Positions 9,111-17,261 of a stretch of DNA of 64,000 bases are shown here, piece by piece; position 1 is the first letter of the stretch, and the number at the start of each line of letters is the position of its first letter. Made by a program: the position numbers and the translations under genes. Under the pieces are notes generated by a model that was not told the DNA's origin, searched no databases, and was given only the letters and a program-made list of their open reading frames with translations. Source of the DNA: Flavisolibacter longurius (GTDB lineage Bacteria; Bacteroidota; Bacteroidia; Chitinophagales; Chitinophagaceae); the NCBI GenBank assembly GCA_014163555.1, contig JACJGO010000024.1, positions 1-64,000 of the forward strand, in the 5' to 3' direction.

Positions 9111-9565
9111 AAACCGCAATGCATTCAGACAGTTGTTATCATGAAGTATGGTTCTGGCGTTTTGGGTATAGGTTTTACTATGGTTTGTTTTCTACCTTTT
9201 CTCTCCCGAAAGGGTGGAGCCAAAAGTTCAAGGAAAATGCAAATGCTCCGCTGCTTTTTCCAGGCTAGCGCACAACGGCCTTTCATTACAGGATGCCTGA
9301 TTCACTTGGTGAGATTCTTTCTTTTCAACTTTTGTCTTCACTGCACATTGCCCAATGCAATTATATCTACCGGCTTATAATGCAAACTACTGCAGGCGCT
9401 GCATTGCGCTACTCTTTTCCTACAGCAAAAAGAAACGTTAGCCCATGCGCAATAAGGCGCTGAACCAGCGGGCTGAGGGAAGTGGAATATTATATTGTTG
9501 TTTTCTTATTTGAAAATGGACCATTGCGTCTTGAACATTGAGCATTTTTCTTACGTCCAAAAATT

Positions 9566-9582
9566 CAGGATGCCACAGGACG
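9566..9582 (+). promoter_or_regulatory. Candidate operator: second CAGGAYG direct repeat
   Basis: CAGGATGCCACAGGACG lies 65 bases before the GH105 ATG and is preceded by CCAAAAATT. It matches the element at 1118-1134 in the form TTCAGGATGCnnCAGGAYG and has the same 10-base internal period. Confidence 0.4.
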
Positions 9583-9630
9583 ATTGCCTTTGCACATTTG
9601 CCTAACATAGCTTTTTATATTCACCGCTAT

Positions 9631-10749
9631 ATGAACAAACTATTTCTCCTCTTCGTGGTTGCTGTTGCCCTTTCCTGCCGGGCACAAAAAATCCCTTCCA
9701 AAGATGCTGTGCTGGCACCTATGCGCCTGGCCAACGACTATTTCATGAACAAATGGCCCGATGCCGGCAAATCTATCATCACTAACCGCGAACGGCCGAG
9801 CAATATCTGGACAAGAGGGGTGTACTACGAAGGGCTGATGGCGCTCCATGCCGTTGATCCCAAAAAAGAATATTACGATTACGCGGTACAGTGGGGCGAT
9901 AAGCATAACTGGAACATGCGCAACGGTATCAAAACCCGCAACGCCGATGACCAGTGCTGCGGCCAAACTTATATCGACCTGTACCTGATCGACAAAAAAC
10001 CGGAACGTATTCAAAATATTAAAGCCTGTATCGACAACATGGTGCAAAGCGAAAAAAGGAACGACTGGCATTGGATCGATGCCTTTCAAATGGCGATGCC
10101 GGTGTTTGCAAGGCTGGGTGTTGTGTATAATGACACCAGCTATTTCCGCAAGATGTACGAGATGTATGCGCATACAAAATACAACCTGGCAGGTACAGGG
10201 CTGTACAACAAAGCGCACGCCCTTTGGTACCGCGATTCCACCTTTCGTCCGCCGGTAAAAACACCGGCCGGTAAAGACATTTACTGGAGTCGAGGTAATG
10301 GCTGGGTGGTGGCGGCGCTGGTTCGTACGCTGGAATTCTTGCCCAAAACAGACCCGCACTACAACGAATACCTGCAGGATTTTAAAGACATGTGCGCCGC
10401 CCTGCTTCCCCTGCAACGGGAGGACGGCTACTGGAATGCCAGCCTGCACGATCCCGAACATTATGGCGGCAAAGAAGCCACTGGCACGTCGCTGTTTACC
10501 TATGGTTTTGTATGGGGTGTAAACAATGGATTTCTGGATCGTAAAACCTACCTGGCACCTGCCTTAAAAGCCTGGAACGCCATGGTAAAAGAAAGCGTGC
10601 ATCCCAACGGGTTTTTGGGTTATGTGCAGGGCACCGGCGAAGATCCTTCCGATGGCCAGCCGGTAACCTATACCAGCAAGCCTGATTTTGAAGATTATGG
10701 CCTTGGTTGTTTTTTACTGGCCGGCAGTGAAATTTATAAACTGAAATAA
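9631..10749 (+). CDS. Unsaturated rhamnogalacturonyl hydrolase, GH105
   Basis: A 372-residue enzyme of the YteR/YesR family (GH105). It removes the 4,5-unsaturated galacturonyl residue left at the non-reducing end by RG lyases such as PL11. The start is placed at the ATG opening a lipoprotein-type signal (MNKLFLLFVVAVALSC, Cys16). The (alpha/alpha)6 motifs are clear: WTRGVYYEGLMAL (about 60-72), NADDQCCGQTY with Asp106/107, WHWIDAFQMAMP with Asp150, and YWSRGNGWVVAALVRTLE. These Asp-containing blocks correspond to the acid residues known in this family. It is followed after 31 bases by the sulfatase gene. A start 31 codons earlier is possible but lacks signal-peptide character. Confidence 0.93.
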   Translation: MNKLFLLFVVAVALSCRAQKIPSKDAVLAPMRLANDYFMNKWPDAGKSIITNRERPSNIWTRGVYYEGLMALHAVDPKKEYYDYAVQWGDKHNWNMRNGIKTRNADDQCCGQTYIDLYLIDKKPERIQNIKACIDNMVQSEKRNDWHWIDAFQMAMPVFARLGVVYNDTSYFRKMYEMYAHTKYNLAGTGLYNKAHALWYRDSTFRPPVKTPAGKDIYWSRGNGWVVAALVRTLEFLPKTDPHYNEYLQDFKDMCAALLPLQREDGYWNASLHDPEHYGGKEATGTSLFTYGFVWGVNNGFLDRKTYLAPALKAWNAMVKESVHPNGFLGYVQGTGEDPSDGQPVTYTSKPDFEDYGLGCFLLAGSEIYKLK

Positions 10750-10780
10750 AAAATATTGCGGCAACTGCCTGCTTTCTACC

Positions 10781-12202
10781 ATGCAAAAGCCTGTTGCATT
10801 TCTGGTTACCTTTTTCCTCTGTTTTGCGGCATGGTCGCAGTCCGTGGCAAAAAAGCCCAACATTATTTTGCTGCTGGCAGATGATCTGGGTTATGGCGAC
10901 ATCGGTCCTTACGGACAGAAAAAGATACGTACGCCAAATCTCGACCGGTTGGCAAAGATGGGAACGAAGTTCACGCAGTTCTACTCAGGTTCCACCGTAT
11001 GTGCACCGGCCCGCAGCAGCTTACTAACGGGACAGCACACCGGCCATACGCCTGTTCGCGGCAACCGTACGCTCAAGCCAGAAGGACAGGTGCCACTTCC
11101 CCCTACGGCCGTAACCGTGGCCATGAAGTTGAAAGAAAGGGGATACAATACAGCCGCATTTGGCAAATGGTCAATGGGTTTTTTGACCACTTCCGGCAGT
11201 CCGGACAAAAAAGGCTTCGACCATTTTTATGGTTACAACTGCCAAACGCTGGCGCACAATTATTACCCCGACCATCTATGGGAAAACAGCACCCGGATAG
11301 ACTTCCCGGAGAATACTAAAAACGATTCGGTGTATTCGGCCGACCTGATACATGCCAAAGCCATGGACTTTCTTTCCCAGCAGGGCAGTGCCCCCTTTTT
11401 TCTTTACCTGCCTTATACACTGCCACATGCCGATGTGGTGGTGCCAAGGGACAGCGTTTACTGGCACTATGTAAAAGCCTTTGGAGAAGCGCCAAAAGAA
11501 CTCCCGGCCAACAACGGGCAGGGGCCTCATTTTGATCCGTATCCGCATGCGGCCTTTGCGGCTATGGTCACGAGGCTTGACAAGTTTGTTGGCGAGATAT
11601 TGCAGACGCTCAAAGAAAAAGGCATTGAAGAAAACACGCTTTTCATCTTTACCTCCGATAACGGTCCGCACCGCGAAAAAGGTGGTGACCCCGAATTTTT
11701 CAACAGCAACGGCGGGCTTCGCGGCATCAAGCGAGACCTATACGAAGGTGGCATTCGTGTGCCCTTTCTAGCCTACCAAAAAGGGTTGACAAAGCCTGGT
11801 GCCGTCAACCATGAACCCATTGCCATGTGGGACCTTTATCCAACCTTTCTGGCGATGGCTGGTGTAAAGGTGGAAGAACCGATTGATGGAATTTCTGTTC
11901 TTCCCGCACTCAAAGGAAATAAACTGCCGCAGCGTCCTTATTTCTACTGGGGCCTGCACGAAGCCGGCGGCAAACAAGCCGTTCGGGTTGGCAACTGGAA
12001 AGCGGTAAGGGTGGACCTGAATAAAGAAGCTTATCCGCCCATTGAATTATACGACCTGGCAGCAGACCCGCAGGAAAAGGTGAACGTAGCGGCAAAATAC
12101 CCGGAAAGGGTAGTCGCCATGAAAGCGATTTTTCAAGCCGCTTATGTACCACATCCCGACTGGCCCCTACTAGCCGGTGAAGGGGCACAAACAGCAAACT
12201 AA
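10781..12202 (+). CDS. Secreted sulfatase (arylsulfatase family, formylglycine type)
   Basis: A 473-residue sulfatase with a signal peptide (residues 1-20). The N-terminal metal-binding stretch LLADDLGYGD (Asp34, Asp35) is followed by VCAPARSSLLTG, a C-x-P/A-x-R formylglycine signature with Cys74 as the modified residue; an anaerobic or oxygen-dependent maturase must act elsewhere in the genome. FTSDNGPH gives the second metal-binding pair, and the GLRGIKRDLYEGGIRVP block is typical. Because it lies between GH105 and GH31 genes in a pectin locus, the substrate may be a sulfated pectin-like or rhamnose-containing glycan. That is an inference, as RG-I is not normally sulfated. Confidence 0.92.
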   Translation: MQKPVAFLVTFFLCFAAWSQSVAKKPNIILLLADDLGYGDIGPYGQKKIRTPNLDRLAKMGTKFTQFYSGSTVCAPARSSLLTGQHTGHTPVRGNRTLKPEGQVPLPPTAVTVAMKLKERGYNTAAFGKWSMGFLTTSGSPDKKGFDHFYGYNCQTLAHNYYPDHLWENSTRIDFPENTKNDSVYSADLIHAKAMDFLSQQGSAPFFLYLPYTLPHADVVVPRDSVYWHYVKAFGEAPKELPANNGQGPHFDPYPHAAFAAMVTRLDKFVGEILQTLKEKGIEENTLFIFTSDNGPHREKGGDPEFFNSNGGLRGIKRDLYEGGIRVPFLAYQKGLTKPGAVNHEPIAMWDLYPTFLAMAGVKVEEPIDGISVLPALKGNKLPQRPYFYWGLHEAGGKQAVRVGNWKAVRVDLNKEAYPPIELYDLAADPQEKVNVAAKYPERVVAMKAIFQAAYVPHPDWPLLAGEGAQTAN

Positions 12203-12252
12203 TTTAAACCTGTACCTGCCTGTGTGGTCAATGCATAAACGGGCGGGAAAAA

Positions 12253-12260
12253 TACATTTG
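12253..12260 (+). promoter_or_regulatory. TAnnTTTG promoter box directly before GH31
   Basis: TACATTTG matches the Bacteroidota -7 consensus TAnnTTTG exactly and ends one base before the ATG at 12262. No good TTTG -33 box is seen at the usual distance. If real, the transcript would be leaderless. Confidence 0.35.
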
Positions 12261-12261
12261 C

Positions 12262-14670
12262 ATGAAACGAATTTTTGTCCTCTATTTTTTGTTCATCGTC
12301 ATTAGTGGAAATGCGCAAACGCTTTCGGTCAGTGGCAACCGCTACCAGTTTTCTGCCGGGAGCAAAGACCTGGTGATCGAGTTCTGCACACCCACCTTAT
12401 TTCGGGTTCGGAGCTCCTGGAATAAATCCTTTGAAGCGCCGGAACCCTGGATGGTGGTACGGTATCAATGGAGCCCTGTAGGTGTTAAAAGAAAGGAAAC
12501 AACTACTTCTTACCAACTTAGTACTGAAACGTTAACCCTCACCATTGCCAAGCGAACGCTGGCGATAGAGGTGCTTGACAAAGCGGGCAAGGTCTTGTCT
12601 TCTGAAAACGTTACCGGCGGCGGAGCCGCTCAAAAGGAGGGTGCGGTTTCCTGTACCAAACGCCTGGCCCCGGATGAACATTTTTTTGGTTTTGGCGAAC
12701 GCATGGATTTCCTGGACCGGCGCGGAAAGCGGGTATTCCTCAACGTGGGTAGAGGCAAGGGCCGGCCGCATATCATTGGCGCTTACAATGTGCTCGAAGC
12801 AAACTATAGCCCCGTGCCATTTTTTATGAGCACCCGGGGCTATGGCATTTTCTTTCACAACGCTTTTCCTACGCGTTGGGACATGGGCAGTGAGCGAAAG
12901 GATGCCTATTCTTTTTCTGCCGAAGGCGGCGAGATGGATTATTATTTTATCTATGGTCCGATGTTTCCTTCCATCCTGGACCAGTACACGGCGCTGACCG
13001 GCAAGGCACCGCTGATGCCAAAGGCGGCTTATGGCCTGCATGTGGGCACTTACTCCGGTGGCACCTGGGGATACGAGCACCTCACGTCCGACAGTTATGT
13101 CATTGGACTGGCCCGCAAGCTGCGGGAGATGGGGATTCCTGTGGACCTGCTTTGGCTTGATTCCACCTGGCGGATTTTTGGCGATGTGGGCGGAAAAGGC
13201 GCTACTTCCTTTGAATGGCGGGAAACCTTTAAAGATCCGGCGGCCATGTTTGACAGCCTGTATGCGCTGAACTTTAAAATGGTGGGACTGCACCTGCGGC
13301 CACGCTTCGATAACGGTAAAAAACTGAAATTACTGGATACTGCCCAGCGATTAGGATTCACCTACCGCGAAGGCAATCAACCCGGCGAGTTTGTCAATTT
13401 TTTTGATTCGGCAGCGGTTGATTTTTGGTGGAACCGTGGAGTAAGGCGTGTGGCCGACATTGGCGCTAAATTTTTAAAAACTGATGAAGGCAGTGCCTTT
13501 GGCGGACTGGCCAATGAAAGCGAGAAGACCGGTCCGCAGGGGGCAGACATTGCCAAACTGCACAACCTGTTCCCGCTTGCCTATGCCAAAGCGCCGTACG
13601 AAAAGTTTCAGCAGTACAATAACCTGCGTGGCCTCAACCAAACCCGCGAAGGCTATGCAGGCATCCAGCGGTATCCTTTCATTTTTGCCGGCGACTGGCC
13701 CAGCGAGTGGCAATATTTTGCACCTGTTATCAAAGCAGGCTTAAACATTGGTCTTTCCGGTGTGGGCAATTGGGCGCATTGCATGGGCGGCTTTGAGCAC
13801 CCTGCCGACCCGGAGCTTTACATCCGATGGGTGCAGTTTGGTATGCTGAGTCCTGTGGCGCTGGTGTTCGGGATGGATCATCCCGGATACAAAGAACCCT
13901 GGAATTATGGTGCCGATGCCTTGCGCAATTTTAAAAAATACGACTCCCTGCGTTACCAGTTGATGCCGTATATCTACAGCAATGCCTACCAGATGTACAA
14001 AACGGGTGCACCGTTGATGCGTGCCCTTGTGCTGGATTACCAGGATGATGAAAATGTGTACGAGATCAGTGATCAATACCTGTTTGGAAGGGACCTGATG
14101 GTTTGTCCGGTTACCACCAAAGGCGCCCAAACCCGCACGGTTTACCTGCCGGAAGGCGAGTGGTACGATTACTGGACGGGAAAGAAGTATAACGGTAAGC
14201 AGTATGTGCACGTGGTAACGCCGCTGGACACGATGCCCATGTTTGCCAGGGCCGGAGCCATTATCGCACAACAGCCCGTAATGCAATATGTGGATGAAAA
14301 GAAGGTGGATGTGCTGACGCTGGAAATCTTTCCAGGAAAGAGCTCTTCATTTTCGCTTTACGAGGATGATGGAAACAGCCTTGAGTACCAGGCGCAAGCC
14401 TACCGACTGACACCCATTCGACTCAACGAAACGGCAAAAGGATGGCAGCTCGCTATCCAGCAAAGCGAAGGAAATTATCAGCCTGCAAGCTATCGTTACC
14501 AGATTAAATTCCACCTTGCTAAAAAACCATCTGCAGTTAGCGAAAACAGATCGGTTTTAAAAGAAGGAAGACAGGGAGCAGGCTGGTATTTTGATGAAGA
14601 GAATCAGCTCTTATTTGTTCAACCATCAGGCAATAACGGGCAACCACTTAGCATTACGATTTCAAAATAA
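12262..14670 (+). CDS. Glycoside hydrolase family 31 (alpha-xylosidase/alpha-glucosidase type)
   Basis: An 802-residue secreted GH31 retaining alpha-glycosidase with a signal peptide at residues 1-18. The N-terminal sandwich holds FFGFGERMD, the barrel holds GIPVDLLWLDSTWR, and the predicted nucleophile is Asp408 in FLKTDEGSAF. The acid/base is Asp478 in FAGDWPSEW, where FAGDW is a hallmark block. The C-terminal part (YLFGRDLMVCPV, YLPEGEWYDYWTGK, MPMFARAGAI, SLYEDDGNSLEY) is textbook GH31. The residues after the nucleophile (EGSAF instead of the usual FGE) are unusual. Alpha-xylosidase, alpha-glucosidase or alpha-galactosidase activity are all possible. It starts 59 bases after the sulfatase. 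Confidence 0.92.
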   Translation: MKRIFVLYFLFIVISGNAQTLSVSGNRYQFSAGSKDLVIEFCTPTLFRVRSSWNKSFEAPEPWMVVRYQWSPVGVKRKETTTSYQLSTETLTLTIAKRTLAIEVLDKAGKVLSSENVTGGGAAQKEGAVSCTKRLAPDEHFFGFGERMDFLDRRGKRVFLNVGRGKGRPHIIGAYNVLEANYSPVPFFMSTRGYGIFFHNAFPTRWDMGSERKDAYSFSAEGGEMDYYFIYGPMFPSILDQYTALTGKAPLMPKAAYGLHVGTYSGGTWGYEHLTSDSYVIGLARKLREMGIPVDLLWLDSTWRIFGDVGGKGATSFEWRETFKDPAAMFDSLYALNFKMVGLHLRPRFDNGKKLKLLDTAQRLGFTYREGNQPGEFVNFFDSAAVDFWWNRGVRRVADIGAKFLKTDEGSAFGGLANESEKTGPQGADIAKLHNLFPLAYAKAPYEKFQQYNNLRGLNQTREGYAGIQRYPFIFAGDWPSEWQYFAPVIKAGLNIGLSGVGNWAHCMGGFEHPADPELYIRWVQFGMLSPVALVFGMDHPGYKEPWNYGADALRNFKKYDSLRYQLMPYIYSNAYQMYKTGAPLMRALVLDYQDDENVYEISDQYLFGRDLMVCPVTTKGAQTRTVYLPEGEWYDYWTGKKYNGKQYVHVVTPLDTMPMFARAGAIIAQQPVMQYVDEKKVDVLTLEIFPGKSSSFSLYEDDGNSLEYQAQAYRLTPIRLNETAKGWQLAIQQSEGNYQPASYRYQIKFHLAKKPSAVSENRSVLKEGRQGAGWYFDEENQLLFVQPSGNNGQPLSITISK

Positions 14671-14750
14671 ACTGTTCTCCTAGCGATAATACTTGTCGCT
14701 TTGGCTGCGTGACAAGCTGTAAGATCATCTCTGCGGATTATTGTATTTTT

Positions 14751-14772
14751 AAGGGTAATAACAATTACCCTT
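14751..14772 (+). promoter_or_regulatory. Perfect hairpin just before the amidohydrolase start
   Basis: AAGGGTAAT-AACA-ATTACCCTT is a perfect 9-base inverted repeat with a 4-base loop, ending three bases before the ATG at 14776. It could be an operator or an RNA hairpin that blocks ribosome entry. It lacks a T-run, so it is not a terminator. Confidence 0.5.
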
Positions 14773-14775
14773 ATC

Positions 14776-16134
14776 ATGAAAAGATTTCTTCCGCTCCTTT
14801 TGCTTTTCGTCGTGCTTTCCTGCGCAGCACAGCCGTCTAACAATGCAGCTCGTGAAGTGCTTTTCCGCTCCGTGCATGTGATTCCCATGGAGACCAACAC
14901 CGTGCTTCGCAATCGGGATGTGTTGATCAGAGATGGCAAAATCGCAGCTATTGGGGAAGGGGGAAAATTAAAGCCCGGTGTCGGAGCAAAGGTCATTAAT
15001 GCAAGCGGCCAGTATCTTATACCGGGACTTACCGAAATGCATGCCCACGTACCACCCAACGACAACGTGGAAGCGCAGAAAGAAACGGCAAAGCTGTTTG
15101 GCCTTTATGGCATTACCACTATTCGCGGCATGCTGGGACATCCCACGCACCTGGCCCTGCGACAGCAATTGAATAGGGGCGAATTGTGGGGACCACGGTT
15201 CTTTACCTCCGGTCCGTCTTTTAACGGGCAAAGTGTAAAATCGGCGGAAGAAGCGGCCGCCCTTGTTCGCAAACAAAAAGAAGCCGGCTATGATTTTTTA
15301 AAACTGCATCCCGGCCTTACGGTGGAAACCTTCACGGCTATGGCCAATATAGCCAAAGAACTGGGCATCCCTTTCGCGGGGCATGTGTCCTACGATGTCG
15401 GCGTATGGCGGGCCATCGATGCCGGTTATGCCACCATCGATCACCTGGACGGCTTTGTGGAAAGCCTGGTGCCAAAGGAGGACCAGTCAGAGCAAACCAA
15501 TGGCTTGTTCGGGATGTTCATTGGCGACAAGGCCGATACCACAAATATCCCTTCGCTCATTACAGCCCTAAAGCAGAGAAACATTTGGGTTGTGCCCACA
15601 CAGGCGCTGGCCGAACGATGGATGTCACCGGTGCGGACGGCCGAAGCCATGCGGGCTGAACCCGAAATGAAATACATGCCGTCCAACACGCTGAACAGTT
15701 GGGTCAACAATAAAAACAACCTGGCGAAAAACCCGGCTTATAATGCCGATGCCGTCAACCGCTTTATCAACCTTCGCCGCAAACTCATTCGTGAATGCAA
15801 CAAGGCCGGCGTGGGGCTTCTTTTGGGTTGTGATGCGCCGCAGGTCTTTAATGTGCCCGGCATCTCTACCCACCACGAATTGCAGTACCTCGTCGATGCC
15901 GGCCTCTCGCCTTATGATGCCCTGCGTACCGGTACCGTGAACGTTGGAAAGTTTTATAACCGGCCCGACATGGGCGTGGTAAAAGAAGGTGCCGTTGCCG
16001 ATCTTGTTCTCTTAAAAGCAAACCCGCTGGAGAACATTGCCAATACAAAAACAATTGCCGGGGTAATGATCGGCGGACGGTTTCTTTCCGAAACAGAAAT
16101 TGCGGCAGAATTAAAAAAGCTGGAAAAGCGTTAA
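14776..16134 (+). CDS. Amidohydrolase-family lipoprotein (imidazolonepropionase-like)
   Basis: A 452-residue metal-dependent amidohydrolase with a lipoprotein signal (VVLSCAAQ, Cys16). It probably hydrolyses a cyclic amide, a prolidase-type dipeptide or a lactam in the periplasm. The metal-site motifs are HAH (His89, His91), the Lys in DFLKLHPGL as the expected carboxylated bridge, GHVSYDV and IDHLDGF for the two further His ligands, and LLGCDAP for the Asp. The C-terminal strand (GVVKEGAVADLVLLKANPLENI) is the family's composite sandwich. Its role in the pectin locus is unclear; it may simply be the next gene. A tight hairpin sits immediately before its start codon. Confidence 0.88.
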   Translation: MKRFLPLLLLFVVLSCAAQPSNNAAREVLFRSVHVIPMETNTVLRNRDVLIRDGKIAAIGEGGKLKPGVGAKVINASGQYLIPGLTEMHAHVPPNDNVEAQKETAKLFGLYGITTIRGMLGHPTHLALRQQLNRGELWGPRFFTSGPSFNGQSVKSAEEAAALVRKQKEAGYDFLKLHPGLTVETFTAMANIAKELGIPFAGHVSYDVGVWRAIDAGYATIDHLDGFVESLVPKEDQSEQTNGLFGMFIGDKADTTNIPSLITALKQRNIWVVPTQALAERWMSPVRTAEAMRAEPEMKYMPSNTLNSWVNNKNNLAKNPAYNADAVNRFINLRRKLIRECNKAGVGLLLGCDAPQVFNVPGISTHHELQYLVDAGLSPYDALRTGTVNVGKFYNRPDMGVVKEGAVADLVLLKANPLENIANTKTIAGVMIGGRFLSETEIAAELKKLEKR

Positions 16135-16270
16135 GCCCATCAGCAACCGAAGAAAACCGGCCATGATACTTTCTCGCAATCGGATAGAAAAGTAGTTTCA
16201 CTTTTCACAGCTTTTGCACACCGTATTTGCACCGGATAGATTCTTCCCAAAGCACATTGTCCTCTCCACC

Positions 16271-16278
16271 TATCTTTG
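16271..16278 (+). promoter_or_regulatory. TAnnTTTG promoter box before the dehydrogenase
   Basis: TATCTTTG matches the -7 consensus exactly and ends four bases before the ATG at 16283. No clear TTTG -33 partner is present. The start point would fall at or next to the start codon. Confidence 0.4.
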
Positions 16279-16282
16279 AGCC

Positions 16283-17257
16283 ATGCTAAAGATTGGTGTT
16301 TTTGGTACCGGCCACCTGGGAAAGTTTCATTTGAACAACTGGAAAGAGCTCCCCGATGTGGAGCTGGTTGGTTTTTACGATCCGGATGATGCCATTGCCA
16401 AAGAGGTGGAGGAAAAATATTCACTGACACGATTTTTGTCGGAAGACAGCTTGATTGAGGCCTGTGACGCCATTGATGTGGTAACCCCCACACAATACCA
16501 TTTTGCCCTTTGCGAAAAGGCCATCAAAAAAGGCAAGCATGTGTTTGTGGAAAAGCCCATGGCAAACAGCATCGAGGAAGCCAAAGAGCTGGTAAAGCTG
16601 GTGCAGGAATCCAAGATCAAGTTCCAGGTAGGGCATGTGGAGCGGTACAACCCGGCCTTCCTGGCCGCGCAAACACTGAGACTTACACCCATGTTTATCG
16701 AGGTGCACCGGCTGGCGCAATTTAATCCTAGAGGCACAGAGGTGAGTGTGATTCTCGACCTGATGATCCACGACATCGATGCCATCCTTAGCCTGGTGAA
16801 AAGTGATGTAAAGAACATTTCTGCCAGCGGCGTGGCCGTGCTTACCGATACACCGGATATTGCCAACGTTCGCATTGAATTCAACAATGGCTGTGTGGCC
16901 AATCTTACCTCCAGCCGGATCTCCATTAAAAAAATGCGCAAGATGCGTCTTTTTCAAAAGGACGCTTACATCTCCATCGACTTCCTGGAAAAGAAAACGG
17001 AGGTGATCAAGCTGAAAGGAGAGGAGGACCAGAATGTATTTGCGTTTGATATAGAAACATCGGCCGGTATCAAGACGATCGCTATCGCTAATCCGCCGGT
17101 GCCCGAGGTGAATGCCATCCGGAAAGAACTGGAAGAATTTGTAGAAGCGATCCGGGAGAATACGCAACCGCGGGTAAATGAAATTGATGGCTTCCGGGCC
17201 CTGGAAGTGGCGCACCAGATTTTGCAAAAGATCAGTCATAACCGGGTGTCGCAATAG
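16283..17257 (+). CDS. Gfo/Idh/MocA-family oxidoreductase
   Basis: A 324-residue cytoplasmic NAD(P)-dependent sugar dehydrogenase. The Rossmann motif is GVFGTGHLG at residues 5-13. VFVEKPMANS carries the family EKP Lys, and GHVERYNPAF with LMIHDIDAI form the substrate-side blocks. The sequence resembles UDP-N-acetylglucosamine/glucose 3-dehydrogenase-like members used in surface polysaccharide synthesis. This fits the next gene, a polyprenyl-phosphate sugar transferase that starts 4 bases after this stop codon. An amino-sugar pathway role is inferred from that pairing; the exact substrate cannot be read. Confidence 0.9.
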   Translation: MLKIGVFGTGHLGKFHLNNWKELPDVELVGFYDPDDAIAKEVEEKYSLTRFLSEDSLIEACDAIDVVTPTQYHFALCEKAIKKGKHVFVEKPMANSIEEAKELVKLVQESKIKFQVGHVERYNPAFLAAQTLRLTPMFIEVHRLAQFNPRGTEVSVILDLMIHDIDAILSLVKSDVKNISASGVAVLTDTPDIANVRIEFNNGCVANLTSSRISIKKMRKMRLFQKDAYISIDFLEKKTEVIKLKGEEDQNVFAFDIETSAGIKTIAIANPPVPEVNAIRKELEEFVEAIRENTQPRVNEIDGFRALEVAHQILQKISHNRVSQ

Positions 17258-17261
17258 CGCA

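Larger units (their letters stand above)
9004..9630. other. Long intergenic gap with paired hairpins and candidate operator
   Basis: 627 bases without a convincing gene. A 102-codon plus-strand frame (9072-9380) has no signal peptide or domain character and I regard it as chance. The gap holds two related palindromic elements (9019-9045, 9084-9110) near its left end and a candidate operator (9566-9582) near its right end. The middle (about 9120-9500) shows nothing I can interpret. It separates the PL11 run from the GH105 run, so it probably contains a promoter for the latter. Confidence 0.6.

Noticed and set aside
9072-9380. 102-codon plus-strand frame in the 9.0-9.6 kb gap
   Set aside because: It begins inside a REP-like hairpin region, with no signal peptide, domain or plausible composition; probably chance.
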